Assembly: GCA_026003195.1 (NCBI GenBank)
Contig: BPGU01000002.1
Span: 310,001 to 374,000, forward strand
Reading direction: 5' to 3'
Source of the DNA: Armatimonadota bacterium
Lineage (GTDB): Bacteria > Armatimonadota > HRBIN16
DNA: 64,000 nt
The notes under the pieces were generated by a model, which had not been told where the DNA came from, did not search any database, and saw only the letters and a program-made list of their open reading frames with translations. Position numbers and translations under genes: made by a program. Positions 52,984 through 61,466 of the stretch are shown one piece after another. Position 1 is the first letter of the stretch. The number at the start of each line of letters is the position of its first letter.

Positions 52984-53916
52984 CTAGCGTCCTCCTGGTC
53001 GCGGCGACACGGGCAGGTAGTTCGGTGGCAGGTACAGCGCGCGCACGTTGGGGGCTATCTTCTGCACCAGTTCATACTGCACCACCTCGGGGTTCTGTCG
53101 AAGCGTCTCTCCCCGCCGCTGAATGGCTTCCGCTTCGCCCTTCGCCTGCGCGATCGTTGTTTGCTTTTCAATCTGTGCCTTGCGCAGGTTCTGCTCCTCG
53201 GTGCGAATCTGCTGTTCCGCCACCTGCTTCTCGGTGATGGCTCTGGCAAATTCGGGGTTGGCGAACTCCACATTGCGTAGCAATACGCTTTCCAGTGCAA
53301 TGCCTTTCTCGGCGAACGCCTGGCGCATGGCTTCGGTAATCTCTTGCTCTATCTGCTGGCGCTTCGCCCCGTACACATCCACCACCGAGTACTTCGCCAC
53401 CACCATGCGAATCACGTTGCGCGCATACGGGCGCACCAGCACTCGCTGATAGTCCTCTCCCACCTTTTGCCACAACGCATGGGCGTCTTTGGGGTCGATG
53501 TGGAACAGCACCGTCACGTCCAGATTCAGCCCTAATCCCTCGTTCGTCTGGCAGTGGATGGAGTCATCGCCGATGACTGCCCCCTCCGAACGAATGGCGC
53601 TCATGGTATACTCCTGTGTCTGCACACGCCACAGCTCCGTTCTCCACCACGGCAGGACGAAGTGAAAGCCTTCAGGTAGCTCCACCGGTTGCACCCCGCC
53701 GCGCAGAGGGTCATACACTGTCGCCACGTACGCTGCAGGCACGGTCACGAAACAGCGATTGGCAAACGCAGCGGAGAAGACGGTCAACCCGATGCCCAGT
53801 ATCAGCAATCCGGGGTTACGCAACGTGGTGCGCGGTCGTTCACCACTGGTATCGATGCGCAAACTGAGCAGCAGGAACAGCACCGCCACCAGAACTCCGA
53901 CGATAACGCCTAACAT
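52984..53916 (-). CDS. SPFH/prohibitin-family membrane protein (first of a pair)
   Basis: This 310-residue protein is the partner of the gene at 51941. It has an N-terminal hydrophobic stretch (VIVGVLVAVLFLLLSL) and a second (LLILGIGLTVFSAAFANRCF), then the SPFH domain FVTVPAAYVATVYDPLRGGV, LNLDVTVLFHIDPKDAHALW, and NVIRMVVAKYSVVDVYGAKR, a helical ITEKQVAEQQIRTEEQNLRK region, and a C-terminus with APNVRALYLPPNYLP. ATG 53916 follows GGAGGTG. Identity to its neighbour is moderate, as in HflK/HflC pairs that form mixed rings. The two genes are tightly coupled and follow the CPBP protease gene. Confidence 0.85.
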   Translation of the reverse strand: MLGVIVGVLVAVLFLLLSLRIDTSGERPRTTLRNPGLLILGIGLTVFSAAFANRCFVTVPAAYVATVYDPLRGGVQPVELPEGFHFVLPWWRTELWRVQTQEYTMSAIRSEGAVIGDDSIHCQTNEGLGLNLDVTVLFHIDPKDAHALWQKVGEDYQRVLVRPYARNVIRMVVAKYSVVDVYGAKRQQIEQEITEAMRQAFAEKGIALESVLLRNVEFANPEFARAITEKQVAEQQIRTEEQNLRKAQIEKQTTIAQAKGEAEAIQRRGETLRQNPEVVQYELVQKIAPNVRALYLPPNYLPVSPRPGGR

Positions 53917-53944
53917 AGAGGCACCTCCGTGAGTTGAGAGAATG

Positions 53945-54649
53945 CTACATCCGAACCAGCACAAGCACGTCCATCGTTGCCGACACCAGCGCGTGACAGG
54001 CAAAGCCCGGCACGAAGGAGCGGGCGCGGACGGCAATACCGCCCAGCACCATACCCGCCACGAACGACCCCAACACCTCCGGCAAAGGTTTGCCAATGTG
54101 CAACAGTGCGAAAGCCAGTGACTGCAGAGCAATCCCCCACCATCCCAGCCACCGCCAGCAGATGCTGGTCAGCACCCCGCGAAAGAACATCTCCCAGCAC
54201 CACAGGTAGAAGGTGTAGGTCAGCTCGTGGTACAGCACAGCGGACAGGGCGACACGCGCCGGACGATACAGCGGGTAGGTCTGCTGAAAATCGGGACGCG
54301 CCGACGCCCACCATAGCAGGGGTAGCATGAACAGATAGCAACACCCAGCCACCACCCACCCCCACCGGTTGCCATCGCCCATGTGGTACAGGCGCAGATT
54401 CCCGCCCGCTGACAGCAGCCCCACCAGCGGTAACAGCAGAGCCAGACAGTTGACCAGCAGATACTCCTCGTGGGAGCGATAGACGCGCTGCATGGAGGGG
54501 TCTATCCAGCTCGCAAAGGAGTAGGGCTGATGGTTGTACACGTACAGCGTCCCGATGACGCCCAAACATAAGGTGAGCAGTCCGACATCCCATCGTTTTT
54601 CAGACACTCCGATGGATTCGGACACCTCTGCTCGCCAGAAGTTGCGCAT
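53945..54649 (-). CDS. CPBP/CAAX-family intramembrane metalloprotease
   Basis: This 234-residue membrane protein has about six to seven hydrophobic segments. Motif 1 is WEMFFRGVLTS, a variant of EExxxR with a single Glu plus Arg, and motif 2 is FALLHIGKPLPE with the conserved His. A third conserved region, PGFACHALVSATMD, provides another His. The CPBP (ABI) family includes Rce1-type proteases and bacterial immunity or maturation proteins. It lies between the histidine kinase and the SPFH pair in one operon, with eight bases to the kinase gene. The reduced motif 1 leaves activity open. Confidence 0.8.
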   Translation of the reverse strand: MRNFWRAEVSESIGVSEKRWDVGLLTLCLGVIGTLYVYNHQPYSFASWIDPSMQRVYRSHEEYLLVNCLALLLPLVGLLSAGGNLRLYHMGDGNRWGWVVAGCCYLFMLPLLWWASARPDFQQTYPLYRPARVALSAVLYHELTYTFYLWCWEMFFRGVLTSICWRWLGWWGIALQSLAFALLHIGKPLPEVLGSFVAGMVLGGIAVRARSFVPGFACHALVSATMDVLVLVRM

Positions 54650-54657
54650 TGTCTCCT

Positions 54658-57054
54658 CTATCGCCGTACGAGCTTCAACAACGCAGCCCTCAACGTTGCC
54701 CGGCGCACTGGTTTTGCCAGTACCAGGTCCACCTCAGGCGGCTTGTCCTCACGCAGCTGGTCTCCCCAACCGGTGAGCAGGATGATCGGTATGGAAGGAG
54801 ATATCTCTTTCAAAAGGCGCGCCAGGCTTAAACCATCCAGGTGGGGCATTCCCAAGTCTAAAATCACCAGGTCATAGCGGCCCGGCTGGAAGTGAGCCAG
54901 CGCACTTTCGGCATCCAACACGGCGGTGACCCGGTGTCCATCTGCCTCCAGCAAGTGCTTGATCGCCGTGCTGACCGCTTCATCATCGTCCACAGTGAGG
55001 ATACGCAGATGCGGTGAAGACACTGGTTGTGGAGGGTCTCCGGTCACTCTCTCGCTTTCTGTAGCTATCGGCAGATATACGCTGAATACTGTTCCCTTGC
55101 CCACCTCACTCCACACCGTAATCTGCCCGGAGTGCCGGGCGATAATTTGATACGAGACGCTCAGCCCCAGCCCACTTCCGTATTCGCCTTTCGTGGTGAA
55201 GAACGCATCAAAGCAGCGTTCCCTCACTTCAGGCGACATGCCGACACCCGTATCAGCCACTTCCACGACCGCTCTTCCATCCTGTTGTCCCACTCGCAGT
55301 GTGATGGTGCCTCCGGCAGGCATGGCGTCGCAGGCATTGATAATCAGGTTCGTAAACACCTCGTGTAGCTCGCTTCGATTGGCTTTGACCACTGGGTCGC
55401 CTTCTGCAACAAGGTATACCTGAATCTTCGCACCGCGCCGTCCCGCCAGGTCGTGCCATACCGGTCGCGTTGATTCGATCACATCCTCCAGCAGGGCGCG
55501 AAGTCTGACCCGTTCTCGGTGCGTTGGCGGTTGGAGCTTATAAAATCCCTGCATGCGCTTCACAATCGCCGAAGCATCGTGCGCCAGCTGCGCAATCATT
55601 TCCGCTCGTCGCTGCAGCTCCGGGTCATGCTGGAGTGCGGTCTGTAACAGTTCCGCATTGCCCAAAATGCCCATCAGCAGGTTATTGAAGTTGTGCGCCA
55701 CACCGCTAGCAATCTCGCCCAGCGAACGCAAGCGCATCAGATGCAGTTGCTGCAGTTCCGCCTGTTTCTGTTCTGTGATGTCTGTGGAGACGCCGCGCAC
55801 CAAAGGATCACGCCCATCTTCCTGTTCTAACGACCACAGAATGCGGCACCAGTGCCATCTGCCCTGCTTGGCACGCAGGCGTACCTCCACCGGCTGAGGA
55901 GGGCTGGAAACATCCGGGCGTATGACCCGTTCGAAAGTCTCCATATCTTCGGGATGCACAACTGACCGGTACATACCCGGGTTCGCCTGCCACTCTTCAG
56001 GAGTATATCCCAGCCACTGCTCCACATATTCGCTGACAAACTCCAGCCGCCGCGTTGCCAGGTTCAGCTCCCACACTGTCACCGGCAGATTCTGTACCAG
56101 GTGGCGTAATCTTTCTTCCGCGACCTGTCGCTGATGCATCAGGCGCACATTGTCCAGCGCCAGCCCGGCATATCGCCCGATGGTCAGCAACATCGAGAGC
56201 TCGCTCTCCGTAATCGGTTCGCTGGTATCCCTGCGGTCGACCGCTAGTGCACCCAGCACCTGTGTACGCCCCCGAATGGGCACTACTGCATTGCTGAAAA
56301 CCCTGCTGTCATCATCCAGAATCTGCTTCCACGCCTGGAGCTCGCGCTGACTCACCTCCCGGAGAGCATCTTGGGACAGGAAATGGGGTATCTTGCCGGA
56401 TAAAACGTGGCTCAACCGAGAATCATCCTCTTCCAGACTGATCTCCACCTCTTCCCATCCGACCTGGCCGTGCTGGACAATCGCCTTTTCTATCCTCCCA
56501 TTGTGCCTGCGCAGGTAGACGGAGAGGTATTTGAAATCCAGAGTGCAGTTCAGCAGGTCGCACAGTGTCACAATCACCTCTTCTTCCGTTTGCACCTCCA
56601 CAAAGCGACTGCTGAACTGAATGAGCGCTTCGAGCTGCTGCGTGCGCTGTTCGAGCAGGTGCAGGGCACATGTGAGCCGGGTCTGGTCGTACAGAAGCAG
56701 TACGGTATGACAACGTTCGCCCAGACGCAATCGGGCAACATGTGCATCGAGGAATCTCCGCCGCTTCTCCTCGGTGCACACAAGTCCTGTCAGGTGAATG
56801 GCAGGCAGATTCTGGGAGCACAACCTCTCACAGGCTTCATAGATCAGGGTATAGCACTCGGGAGGCAGAAGGGAAGACAACGGCAGTCCCCTCAGTTCCT
56901 CGCCCGCCCCCCGCCCCGTCCAGCGAGCCGCTGCCGGGTTGGCATAAACCACCACGCCATTATCCAAAACCAGTAACGCCGTTGTCAGATTATCGAGCAG
57001 GTCACTATACTGCTCCCAGGGTGCCACATCTCGAGAAAACATATCCATCCCCAT
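54658..57054 (-). CDS. Hybrid PAS-GAF-PAS histidine kinase with receiver domain
   Basis: This 798-residue soluble sensor kinase has a PAS domain (about 15-130, LVLDNGVVVYANPAAARWTG), a GAF domain (about 145-310), a second PAS with PAC (320-430), a HisKA dimerisation domain with phospho-acceptor His454 (GEIASGVAHNFNNLLMGILG), an ATP-binding domain with N-box NLIINACDAMPAGG, G1 DTGVGM and G2 GSGLGLS, and a C-terminal receiver (685-798) with Asp733 in VILDLGMPHLDG and Lys in LAKPVRR. No transmembrane helix is seen. ATG 57054 overlaps the upstream stop (TGATG), so it is coupled. The ligand is unknown; the neighbours suggest a membrane-related signal. No DNA-binding output domain is present. Confidence 0.9.
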   Translation of the reverse strand: MGMDMFSRDVAPWEQYSDLLDNLTTALLVLDNGVVVYANPAAARWTGRGAGEELRGLPLSSLLPPECYTLIYEACERLCSQNLPAIHLTGLVCTEEKRRRFLDAHVARLRLGERCHTVLLLYDQTRLTCALHLLEQRTQQLEALIQFSSRFVEVQTEEEVIVTLCDLLNCTLDFKYLSVYLRRHNGRIEKAIVQHGQVGWEEVEISLEEDDSRLSHVLSGKIPHFLSQDALREVSQRELQAWKQILDDDSRVFSNAVVPIRGRTQVLGALAVDRRDTSEPITESELSMLLTIGRYAGLALDNVRLMHQRQVAEERLRHLVQNLPVTVWELNLATRRLEFVSEYVEQWLGYTPEEWQANPGMYRSVVHPEDMETFERVIRPDVSSPPQPVEVRLRAKQGRWHWCRILWSLEQEDGRDPLVRGVSTDITEQKQAELQQLHLMRLRSLGEIASGVAHNFNNLLMGILGNAELLQTALQHDPELQRRAEMIAQLAHDASAIVKRMQGFYKLQPPTHRERVRLRALLEDVIESTRPVWHDLAGRRGAKIQVYLVAEGDPVVKANRSELHEVFTNLIINACDAMPAGGTITLRVGQQDGRAVVEVADTGVGMSPEVRERCFDAFFTTKGEYGSGLGLSVSYQIIARHSGQITVWSEVGKGTVFSVYLPIATESERVTGDPPQPVSSPHLRILTVDDDEAVSTAIKHLLEADGHRVTAVLDAESALAHFQPGRYDLVILDLGMPHLDGLSLARLLKEISPSIPIILLTGWGDQLREDKPPEVDLVLAKPVRRATLRAALLKLVRR

Positions 57055-57902
57055 CACGTGCTTCTGTTCTCGTTTTCGCCCGTGAAACTCGAACGGTGCA
57101 GGCACATCAGGAACTCCTCCACGTCGAACACAAAACCAAACGCCAGCGCCACACGCCACAGTGCTATCTGCTTACACAGCTCCTGTCGGGCGGTTTCCTT
57201 GTTCTCCACCGCCGTCACCGCCTGCCGGAAAGCGGAGCACATCACACCCCGCTGCGACATATCTGCCATCCCACCGGGCGAAAGGAGCAGACACCAGTTA
57301 ATCGCAAAGCCTGCATAAATCAGATGGTTGATTCCATAGTGCTTGCACAGGGCAAACAGCTGGTGTCCGTTCTCTGCGATTTCCTCACCCTGCCAAGGCT
57401 CTGCCTCCGGTGCAAAATCCAGTTGCTGAAAAGCGCGTTGTATGTCCGCCTGGTTGTGTCTGCCTACAAATACATTCTCAGCACGAAACTGCTGCAGCTT
57501 CGCCAGGGAGGGGTCTGGCTCGATACACTCCAGAGGTGGGGGTGGTTCTCCAGCCAGCTCGCGCGTGCGCTGGTAGCCGGGCAGGTGCTGGTAGTAGTTG
57601 CCGCCCCCTACCACATGAAACACCTTGACACCCGCCTCGCGCGCGCCACCCAGCAGATTGGGGAACACCTCCCGGCATATCTGTGCTGAGCGAGGCAAAT
57701 ACTCTACCGCCCGATACCAGCCCGGAAACTGCTCTCGTGTGCGTGGATGCCAGGCATGCATCACCACGACGGCGATGCGATCGAGGTCTATCTCTATCTC
57801 CGCCGTTTTCCAGCCTCCGTATCCCTCTGCGGGCACGTCCAGCGTGTAGTCAGCGTCAAATTGTTGATAATATTGAGCAGGTACACGAACAGCACGAGGC
57901 AT
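57054..57902 (-). CDS. Isochorismatase-like protein with altered catalytic residues
   Basis: This 282-residue protein has the fold pattern of the isochorismatase-like cysteine hydrolases: a first strand IAVVVMHAWHP, helix and strand REAGVKVFHVVGGG, a segment ENVFVGRHNQADIQRAF, and INHLIYAGFAINWCLLLSPG with the nucleophile-position Cys204. The usual Asp of the first strand is replaced by His49, and the usual Lys in the VIxKxxxSAF segment is replaced by Gly/Arg. It may therefore be a non-catalytic sensor or use another mechanism. The start MPRAVRVPAQYYQQFD (ATG 57902) follows GGGGTGGAAAG. It heads the operon with the hybrid kinase, with which it shares a TGATG junction. Confidence 0.7.
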   Translation of the reverse strand: MPRAVRVPAQYYQQFDADYTLDVPAEGYGGWKTAEIEIDLDRIAVVVMHAWHPRTREQFPGWYRAVEYLPRSAQICREVFPNLLGGAREAGVKVFHVVGGGNYYQHLPGYQRTRELAGEPPPPLECIEPDPSLAKLQQFRAENVFVGRHNQADIQRAFQQLDFAPEAEPWQGEEIAENGHQLFALCKHYGINHLIYAGFAINWCLLLSPGGMADMSQRGVMCSAFRQAVTAVENKETARQELCKQIALWRVALAFGFVFDVEEFLMCLHRSSFTGENENRST

Positions 57903-58028
57903 TCTCTTTCCACCCCCGATGATTTCGCTTGCGAAACCTGCGCTCTCTGCGGTAAAACACCTTGCTAGATTGGATGTATGGAATATTTCGCCGAGTCTCG
58001 CCAGATAACCTTTTGGTTCTTTCCCCAT

Positions 58029-58057
58029 TTGCGCTGTACTCGTTTCGAGTGTACAAT
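58029..58057 (+). promoter_or_regulatory. Promoter for panB with a small inverted repeat
   Basis: TTGCGC (58029-58034) and TACAAT (58052-58057) are 17 bases apart, 26 bases before the panB ATG. The spacer contains ACTCG-TTT-CGAGT (58038-58050), a perfect 5-bp inverted repeat that may be an operator. The divergent isochorismatase gene begins at 57902. Confidence 0.6.
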
Positions 58058-58083
58058 CTCAATGAGGAAAGGGAGTGATGACA

Positions 58084-58890
58084 ATGCCGGCTAAGGAGAA
58101 GAAGACCACCGTGCCCGCGATTCGGCAGAGAAAGGGTGGCGAGAAGATCGTGGCGGTGACCGCTTACGATTACCCCACCACCCTTTTCGCTGACGCGGCG
58201 GGTGTGGACCTGATTCTGGTGGGCGACTCGTTGGGGATGGTGCTGCTGGGTTATCCTACCACGCTACCGGTCACGATGGAGGACATGCTGCACCACACGA
58301 AGGCATGCGCCCGTGCGAGGCCGCATGCGCTGCTGGTAGCGGACATGCCCTACCTCAGCTACCAGATTACAGTAGAGGATGCGGTGCGCAATGCGGGGCG
58401 ATTCATTCAGGAAGGCGGTGCAGAGGCGGTCAAACTGGAGGGCGGCGAGCCGGTCGCGGAAACCATTCACCGGCTGGTGAGCATCGGCATACCGGTGCTG
58501 GCACATCTCGGCATGACGCCCCAATCGGTACACTCCTTCGGGGGTCATCGGGTGCAGGGGCGAACCGATGAAGCTGCCAAACAGTTGATAGAAGATGCAC
58601 ACATCGTGGAACAGGCGGGAGCATTCGCCGTCGTTCTGGAACTGATTCCGGCGGCTCTGGCGAAGGAGATTACACAGCAAATTACCATACCGACCATCGG
58701 CATCGGAGCCGGACCGCATTGCGACGGGCAGATTCAGGTGCTGCACGACCTGATCGGTCTGGTTCCGGGCGAGCCGTTCAGGCATACCAGGCGTTACGCC
58801 CACATTGGCGAGACCATCACCAAAGCGCTCCAGCAATACGCGCAGGAAGTACGAAGCGGACAATTCCCAACGGAGGAGCATGCGTTCTGA
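58084..58890 (+). CDS. panB: 3-methyl-2-oxobutanoate hydroxymethyltransferase
   Basis: This 268-residue enzyme adds a hydroxymethyl group from methylene-THF to 2-ketoisovalerate to form ketopantoate. It shows the family core: KIVAVTAYDYPTTLFADAAG, VDLILVGDSLGMVLLGYPTT, VKLEGGEPVAETIHRLVSIG, HLGMTPQSVHSFGGHRVQG, and QITIPTIGIGAGPHCDGQIQ with the metal and catalytic residues. ATG 58084 is preferred, with GGAAAGGGAG upstream; ATG 58078 is the alternative. It overlaps the panC start (TGATG). Its substrate comes from the IlvD reaction encoded at 18887. Confidence 0.96.
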   Translation: MPAKEKKTTVPAIRQRKGGEKIVAVTAYDYPTTLFADAAGVDLILVGDSLGMVLLGYPTTLPVTMEDMLHHTKACARARPHALLVADMPYLSYQITVEDAVRNAGRFIQEGGAEAVKLEGGEPVAETIHRLVSIGIPVLAHLGMTPQSVHSFGGHRVQGRTDEAAKQLIEDAHIVEQAGAFAVVLELIPAALAKEITQQITIPTIGIGAGPHCDGQIQVLHDLIGLVPGEPFRHTRRYAHIGETITKALQQYAQEVRSGQFPTEEHAF

Positions 58891-59741
58891 TGCAGGTAGC
58901 GAGGACCGTTCGTGAAGTGCGCGCGTGGACAAAACTCGCCCGCGCGGATGGAAAGACTATCGGTTTCGTGCCCACCATGGGCTACTTCCACGAGGGTCAC
59001 CTGAGCCTGATGCGTCGCGCCAAGACGGAATGCGACCTGTGCGTGGTCAGTCTGTTCGTGAACCCCACACAGTTCGGTCCCTCAGAGGACTTCCAGCGAT
59101 ATCCACGCGATTTCGCCCGTGACGCCGCGATGGCGGAAAGCGTGGGGGTAGACCTCCTCTTCGCCCCCGAAGTGGAGGAGATGTATCCCGAAGGCTACCA
59201 GACCTACGTGGAGGTCACGGAGGTGACCCGCCGACTGGAAGGCGCAGCACGCCCCGGACATTTCCGAGGGGTGGCTACGGTATGCACCAAGCTGTTCAAC
59301 ATCGTGCAGGCGGACCGCGCCTACTTCGGTAAGAAGGACTACCAGCAGATGAAGGTCATCCAGCGTATGGTGCGCGACCTGAACATCCCCACAGAGGTGG
59401 TACCTTGTGAGACCGTGCGCGAGCCGGACGGTTTGGCGATGTCCTCACGCAACGTCTACCTGAATGCTGACGAACGCCGGGCGGCAACGGTGCTGTATCG
59501 TGCCCTGCGCGCAGGACGGGATGCTGTTCTCGCCGGCGAGCGCGACGGAAAGAAAGTACAAACGCTGGTGGAGCAGGTGATCGCTACCGAACCGCTGGTG
59601 CACACCGAGTATGTAGATGTCGCGGATGCAGAAACGCTGGAACCTCTCACCGAACTGCGCGGCGAGGTGCTCATCTCCCTGGCGGCGCGTGTGGGGGTAG
59701 CGCGATTGATAGACAATATCACCGTGACCGTTCCCGACTAA
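58890..59741 (+). CDS. panC: Pantothenate synthetase
   Basis: This 283-residue ligase joins pantoate and beta-alanine with ATP. It has IGFVPTMGYFHEGHLSLMRRA (HIGH-like motif HEGH), SLFVNPTQFGPSEDFQRYPRD, the ARPGHFRGVATVCTKLFN region, AYFGKKDYQQMKVIQRMV, and EPDGLAMSSRNVYLN (KMSKS-like loop). It is shorter upstream than the open frame allows; ATG 58890 overlaps panB. The PanD product at 36634 supplies beta-alanine. Length matches bacterial PanC. Confidence 0.97.
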   Translation: MQVARTVREVRAWTKLARADGKTIGFVPTMGYFHEGHLSLMRRAKTECDLCVVSLFVNPTQFGPSEDFQRYPRDFARDAAMAESVGVDLLFAPEVEEMYPEGYQTYVEVTEVTRRLEGAARPGHFRGVATVCTKLFNIVQADRAYFGKKDYQQMKVIQRMVRDLNIPTEVVPCETVREPDGLAMSSRNVYLNADERRAATVLYRALRAGRDAVLAGERDGKKVQTLVEQVIATEPLVHTEYVDVADAETLEPLTELRGEVLISLAARVGVARLIDNITVTVPD

Positions 59742-59768
59742 CTGTGCTGTCGGCAGGATAACCCCAAA

Positions 59769-60320
59769 ATGCTGACGACACTTTTGATTGCGGTGGGGCT
59801 GGCGATGGATGCGGTTGCCGTTTCTATCTCCAGCGGGTTCAACCTCAAAGGATGGAGAATAGCTTACGCCTTGCGCATCGCCGCAGCTTTTGGACTGGCG
59901 CAGGCGGTCATGCCCATTATCGGCTGGGCTGCAGGGTACGGCGTCGGAGATATTATCGCGGGATGGGACCACTGGGTGGCATTCGGCTTATTGACGATGG
60001 TGGGCGGACGCATGTTGTGGGAAGCCCGCAACCGGGACAAAGTGCAAAACCGCCTGGACCCGCTACATCCTCCCTGCCTGCTGCTTCTTGCCATAGCCAC
60101 TAGCCTGGACGCCCTGGCAGTGGGACTGGGGCTATCGTTCCTGCGAGTGCCCATTCTCCATGCGGGGTTGCTCATCGGCGTCATCACCTTTGCCCTCTCC
60201 TTTCTCGGCGTGCTCGCAGGCGACCGCGCTGGCCGTCACCTCGAAAACAGGGCAGAGATGCTGGGGGGGCTTGTGCTTATCGCCATTGGGGTCAAAATCT
60301 TAGTGGAGCACTTGCTGTAG
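59769..60320 (+). CDS. mntP: Putative manganese efflux pump MntP
   Basis: This 183-residue, six-helix membrane protein belongs to the DUF204/MntP family, which exports Mn2+. Two symmetric halves carry the acidic motifs: VGLAMDAVAVSISSGF in the first and ATSLDALAVGLGLSF in the second. HPPCLLLLAIATSLD and AGDRAGRHLENRAEMLGG complete the pattern. It is 27 bases after panC. A yybP-ykoY Mn riboswitch, which often precedes mntP, is not seen here. The start lacks a good ribosome-binding site. Confidence 0.9.
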   Translation: MLTTLLIAVGLAMDAVAVSISSGFNLKGWRIAYALRIAAAFGLAQAVMPIIGWAAGYGVGDIIAGWDHWVAFGLLTMVGGRMLWEARNRDKVQNRLDPLHPPCLLLLAIATSLDALAVGLGLSFLRVPILHAGLLIGVITFALSFLGVLAGDRAGRHLENRAEMLGGLVLIAIGVKILVEHLL

Positions 60321-60387
60321 CTTTCCCATGCAACCGAGACGTTGCCAGTGCGTCTTTCATTATGGGAAAAACTGAGGGAGAACACCG

Positions 60388-61095
60388 GTGGGAAATCTCT
60401 CCGAGCGAGATGTGGAAGATGGTCTCTGGTTGCAGGGCTGCGCCAGGGGCGAGCCGGACTTTCTGCGGTTGCTCATGGAGAGGCACGGCGGAGGCGTCTT
60501 ACGCTTCCTCGAGCGGATCGTGGGCAACCGCAGCGAGGCGGAAGATCTGCTGCCGGAAGTGTTCCTGAAGGTGTGGCAACACGCCGCACATTTTGGACAC
60601 AGAGGTCTGGTGCGTAACTGGATCTATACTATCGCAGCGAATCTGGCACGCGATGCCCTGCGTCGCCGGAAGGTGCGCGAGCCTATCGCCGCCGAGTCGC
60701 TGGATGCGCTGGGGCAAGAAGCCGACCCCGCCGGTGTAGACCCGTTGCGCGAAACGCTGGGGCGCGAGCGACGAGAGATGTTACAGAAAGGCATTGCGCA
60801 GCTCCACCCCACCGACAGAATGCTGGTGGAACTGTATCACTTTCAGGAATACTCGCTGGAAGAGATTGAGCACATCACCGGTATCCCACGCAACGTGGCA
60901 AAGTCCAGGCTCTTCCGCGCCAGACGGAAGTTACGAGATATTCTCATTTCAGAAGGTTTTGAGGCACCCTACCATGAGATGTCACAAGGTTCAGGTCAAT
61001 CTAACGGAGTATCTCCGGGGCAACTGTGCACCTCGTCTGAGGAAAACAATAGAGCAACACCTCAGCCGATGCGCGGAATGCCGGAACATGCTTGA
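60388..61095 (+). CDS. ECF RNA polymerase sigma factor
   Basis: This is an ECF-type (sigma-70 group 4) sigma factor. Region 2 includes FLRLLMERHGGGVLRFLERI, EAEDLLPEVFLKVWQHA (helix with the -10 contact) and VRNWIYTIAANLARDALRRR. Region 4 reads LHPTDRMLVELYHFQEYSLE followed by EIEHITGIPRNVAKSRLFRA, a helix-turn-helix for the -35. The final about 40 residues (after EGFEAPYHE) are low-complexity and overlap the anti-sigma gene; the natural end is probably near 60990. The start is GTG 60388, with GGGAG upstream. It is followed by a zinc-finger anti-sigma factor and a Spy-like protein, which points to envelope-stress signalling. Confidence 0.88.
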   Translation: MGNLSERDVEDGLWLQGCARGEPDFLRLLMERHGGGVLRFLERIVGNRSEAEDLLPEVFLKVWQHAAHFGHRGLVRNWIYTIAANLARDALRRRKVREPIAAESLDALGQEADPAGVDPLRETLGRERREMLQKGIAQLHPTDRMLVELYHFQEYSLEEIEHITGIPRNVAKSRLFRARRKLRDILISEGFEAPYHEMSQGSGQSNGVSPGQLCTSSEENNRATPQPMRGMPEHA

Positions 61096-61444
61096 AGAGG
61101 AGCGTGCTTTGCTGCAGCTACTCCGCGAGGAGCCCACAACGCTGCCCGCATGGGCTTGGGAAAGGGTGCAGGCACGATTACATGAGCCTGCGCACGCCCG
61201 CGAGCGTATCCGCTTGTGGGTGTGGTGGAACCGACGGCGCATCGCTCAAACTCGCTGGGCAGCTGCCGCCGTAGCGGTGATTCTGGCGATGTGGACGTGG
61301 ATGCCGACTGCCCTGCAATGGCCTCAGCGGCAGAGAGAGACCCTTTCGGGTTACGCACAGGTTGTGTCGTACGCGCAATCGGCAATAGTAGACGATCCAC
61401 TGAATGAAAATACACAGATTATCCTCAGCGGCTGGAGAGAATAG
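60974..61444 (+). CDS. Zinc-finger (ZAS-type) anti-sigma factor, membrane protein
   Basis: This 156-residue protein starts MRCHKVQVNLTEYLRGNCAP and has the ZAS motif HxxxCxxC in IEQHLSRCAECRNMLEEERA, the fold that grips ECF sigma factors. One hydrophobic segment (WAAAAVAVILAMWTWMP, about residues 95-112) should anchor it in the membrane, with a short periplasmic tail. It begins 122 bases inside the sigma-factor frame, with GAGG nine bases upstream. This is an unusually long overlap for such a pair. It is followed by the Spy-like gene. Confidence 0.85.
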   Translation: MRCHKVQVNLTEYLRGNCAPRLRKTIEQHLSRCAECRNMLEEERALLQLLREEPTTLPAWAWERVQARLHEPAHARERIRLWVWWNRRRIAQTRWAAAAVAVILAMWTWMPTALQWPQRQRETLSGYAQVVSYAQSAIVDDPLNENTQIILSGWRE

Positions 61445-61466
61445 AAATCGCGGAGGAAATGGAAAA

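Noticed and set aside
59742-59768. yybP-ykoY manganese riboswitch before mntP
   Set aside because: Only 27 bases separate panC and mntP, which is too short for that riboswitch.
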